A stretch of 64,000 nt of DNA from NCBI RefSeq assembly GCF_018343535.1, contig NZ_JAGYPF010000002.1, positions 1,018,103 through 1,082,102 on the forward strand, written 5' to 3'. A program made the position numbers and the translations under genes. Below, one piece after another: positions 63,250 through 64,000 of the stretch (its first letter is position 1; each line of letters starts with the position of its first letter). Origin of the DNA: Neobacillus rhizophilus (GTDB lineage Bacteria; Bacillota; Bacilli; Bacillales; Cytobacillaceae). The notes under the pieces were generated by a model. That model was not told the origin of the DNA and ran no database searches. It saw only the letters and a list, made by a program, of their open reading frames with translations.

Positions 63250-63687
63250 ATGTACTTTGTTGACCGGGATAAAATTGAAACGACATTAATTTATTTGGAA
63301 ACACAGATCACTCATTTCTCTACCCAGCAGGTATGGTCGACCCCCATTGAAAAGGCGGCATTAGAACGGCTTACGCAAATGATGCTCGAGTCGGTATTGG
63401 ATGTCGGCAATGACATGATTGATGGCTTTATCATGCGTGATCCAGGAAGCTATGAAGACATTATAGATATTTTAATGGATGAAAAGGTCGTTACTGAAGA
63501 AACAGGAAGCAGCCTGAAAGCTCTTATCAGTTTTCGGAAAAAACTGGTGCAGTATTATACGGAAATTGACCATAGTGAATTAACCCAGGAATTTTCAAAA
63601 CATCTGCCTGCACTGACTATTTTTTCAGTGAATGTTCGGGACTATCTTACGAATGAATTGGGACCAGTTTCAGCATTTAAAAACTAA
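63250..63687 (+). CDS. yutE: DUF86/HepT-family protein YutE
   Basis: 145-aa helical protein of the DUF86 family, which includes HepT-type RNase toxins. At the place of the catalytic R-x4-6-H-x-Y motif it reads RKKLVQYY, with Gln for His, so nuclease activity is doubtful. No MNT-type antitoxin gene is next to it; yutF (a hydrolase) follows, as in B. subtilis, which speaks for a housekeeping role. The ATG at 63250 follows GGAAGTGGAG. Confidence 0.82.
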   Translation: MYFVDRDKIETTLIYLETQITHFSTQQVWSTPIEKAALERLTQMMLESVLDVGNDMIDGFIMRDPGSYEDIIDILMDEKVVTEETGSSLKALISFRKKLVQYYTEIDHSELTQEFSKHLPALTIFSVNVRDYLTNELGPVSAFKN

Positions 63688-63712
63688 GACCGCCAATCGG
63701 TCTTTTTCTTTT
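63686..63712 (+). terminator. Terminator of yutE
   Basis: AAGACCG / CGGTCTT with a CCAAT loop and T run; the stop codon lies in the 5' arm. Confidence 0.8.
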
Positions 63713-63752
63713 TAATAAAGAGGAGGACAAGATCAATTAAGGAGTGGGATGA

Positions 63753-64000
63753 TTGAAGAAATATAAAGGATATTTAATTGATTTAGATGGAACGATGTAC
63801 AAAGGCACGGAGAGGATAGAAGCGGCTTCAGATTTTATTAAGAACCTTAAGAAAAAGGAAATACCCTATTTATTTGTGACAAATAATTCTACCCGGACCC
63901 CGGCACAGGTGGCAGAGAAATTAAACAGCTTTGATATTCCAACAACGGAAGATAGGGTTTTTACCACAAGTCAGGCAACCGCCAATTATATCGAAGAACT
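63753..64000 (+). CDS. yutF: HAD-superfamily hydrolase YutF (NagD-like), partial
   Basis: The N-terminal 82 residues only; the gene leaves the window. The nucleophile motif is LIDLDGTMYKG (the first Asp is the phospho-acceptor), and VTNNSTRTP is HAD motif II. It belongs to the NagD/PLP-phosphatase-like branch, dephosphorylating small metabolites. The start is TTG, with AAGGAG 8 bp upstream. Confidence 0.87.
   Translation, partial: MKKYKGYLIDLDGTMYKGTERIEAASDFIKNLKKKEIPYLFVTNNSTRTPAQVAEKLNSFDIPTTEDRVFTTSQATANYIEE

Overview
The window comes from a low-to-medium GC, spore-forming Bacillaceae (Firmicutes) chromosome, most like the Bacillus/Neobacillus group. The signs are strong AGGAGG ribosome sites, frequent TTG and GTG starts, SigW, Fur, FadR and 0A-box regulatory sites of B. 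subtilis type, sporulation genes (a Spo0A homologue, yunB, lytH, a YhcN/YlaJ lipoprotein), and long blocks in the same order as the B. subtilis yus, yur, yun and yut regions. The genus is inferred; no rRNA or tRNA gene is present.

Layout. 0-4.5 kb: the end of nadE, a Spo0A homologue away from the usual spo0A neighbours, and a cystine ABC transporter (tcyABC). 4.5-6.7 kb: the SigW-driven yuaF-floT membrane-microdomain pair. 6.8-11.3 kb: a sugar-kinase, polynucleotide-kinase-like, galU-like and large glycosyltransferase group. 11.36-13.3 kb: a group II intron placed just behind the glycosyltransferase terminator. 13.5-15.6 kb: a two-component system. 15.6-20.1 kb: a short-chain reductase and a tungstate uptake operon with its own regulator. 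20.3-24 kb: azoreductase, uppP, a GalT-like protein and rodA. 24.2-29.4 kb: a Fur-controlled iron-siderophore uptake locus whose second permease is frameshifted. 29.5-37.6 kb: yuzL, the FadR-controlled fadN-fadA-fadE operon, yusI, gcvH and yusG-F-E. 37.7-39.3 kb: a 13-copy 52-bp repeat array and a NERD-domain gene. 39.5-44.4 kb: methionine genes behind two SAM riboswitches (metY, metNPQ). 44.7-50 kb: the complete sufCDSUB iron-sulphur operon. 50-53.2 kb: a decayed accessory stretch with a tiny membrane-protein gene, a broken amidase and an intact IS3 element. 53.5-64 kb: yunFEDCB, lytH, lipA, yutCD, two small conserved genes, an EAL-domain protein, yutE and the start of yutF.

The core genes are ordinary housekeeping and stress functions. 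What stands out is in the intergenic DNA. Six arrays built on an exact 21-bp period (a conserved core of about 12 bp plus about 9 variable bp) occur in two sequence families. A separate 52-bp array alternates between two subtypes. I know of no assigned function for these arrays. Other notable points are a 5-bp tandem duplication that breaks an iron permease, an IS3 copy inserted in the loop of a hairpin, a palindrome lying on the suf promoter, and a 37-residue membrane protein with paired operator-like sites.
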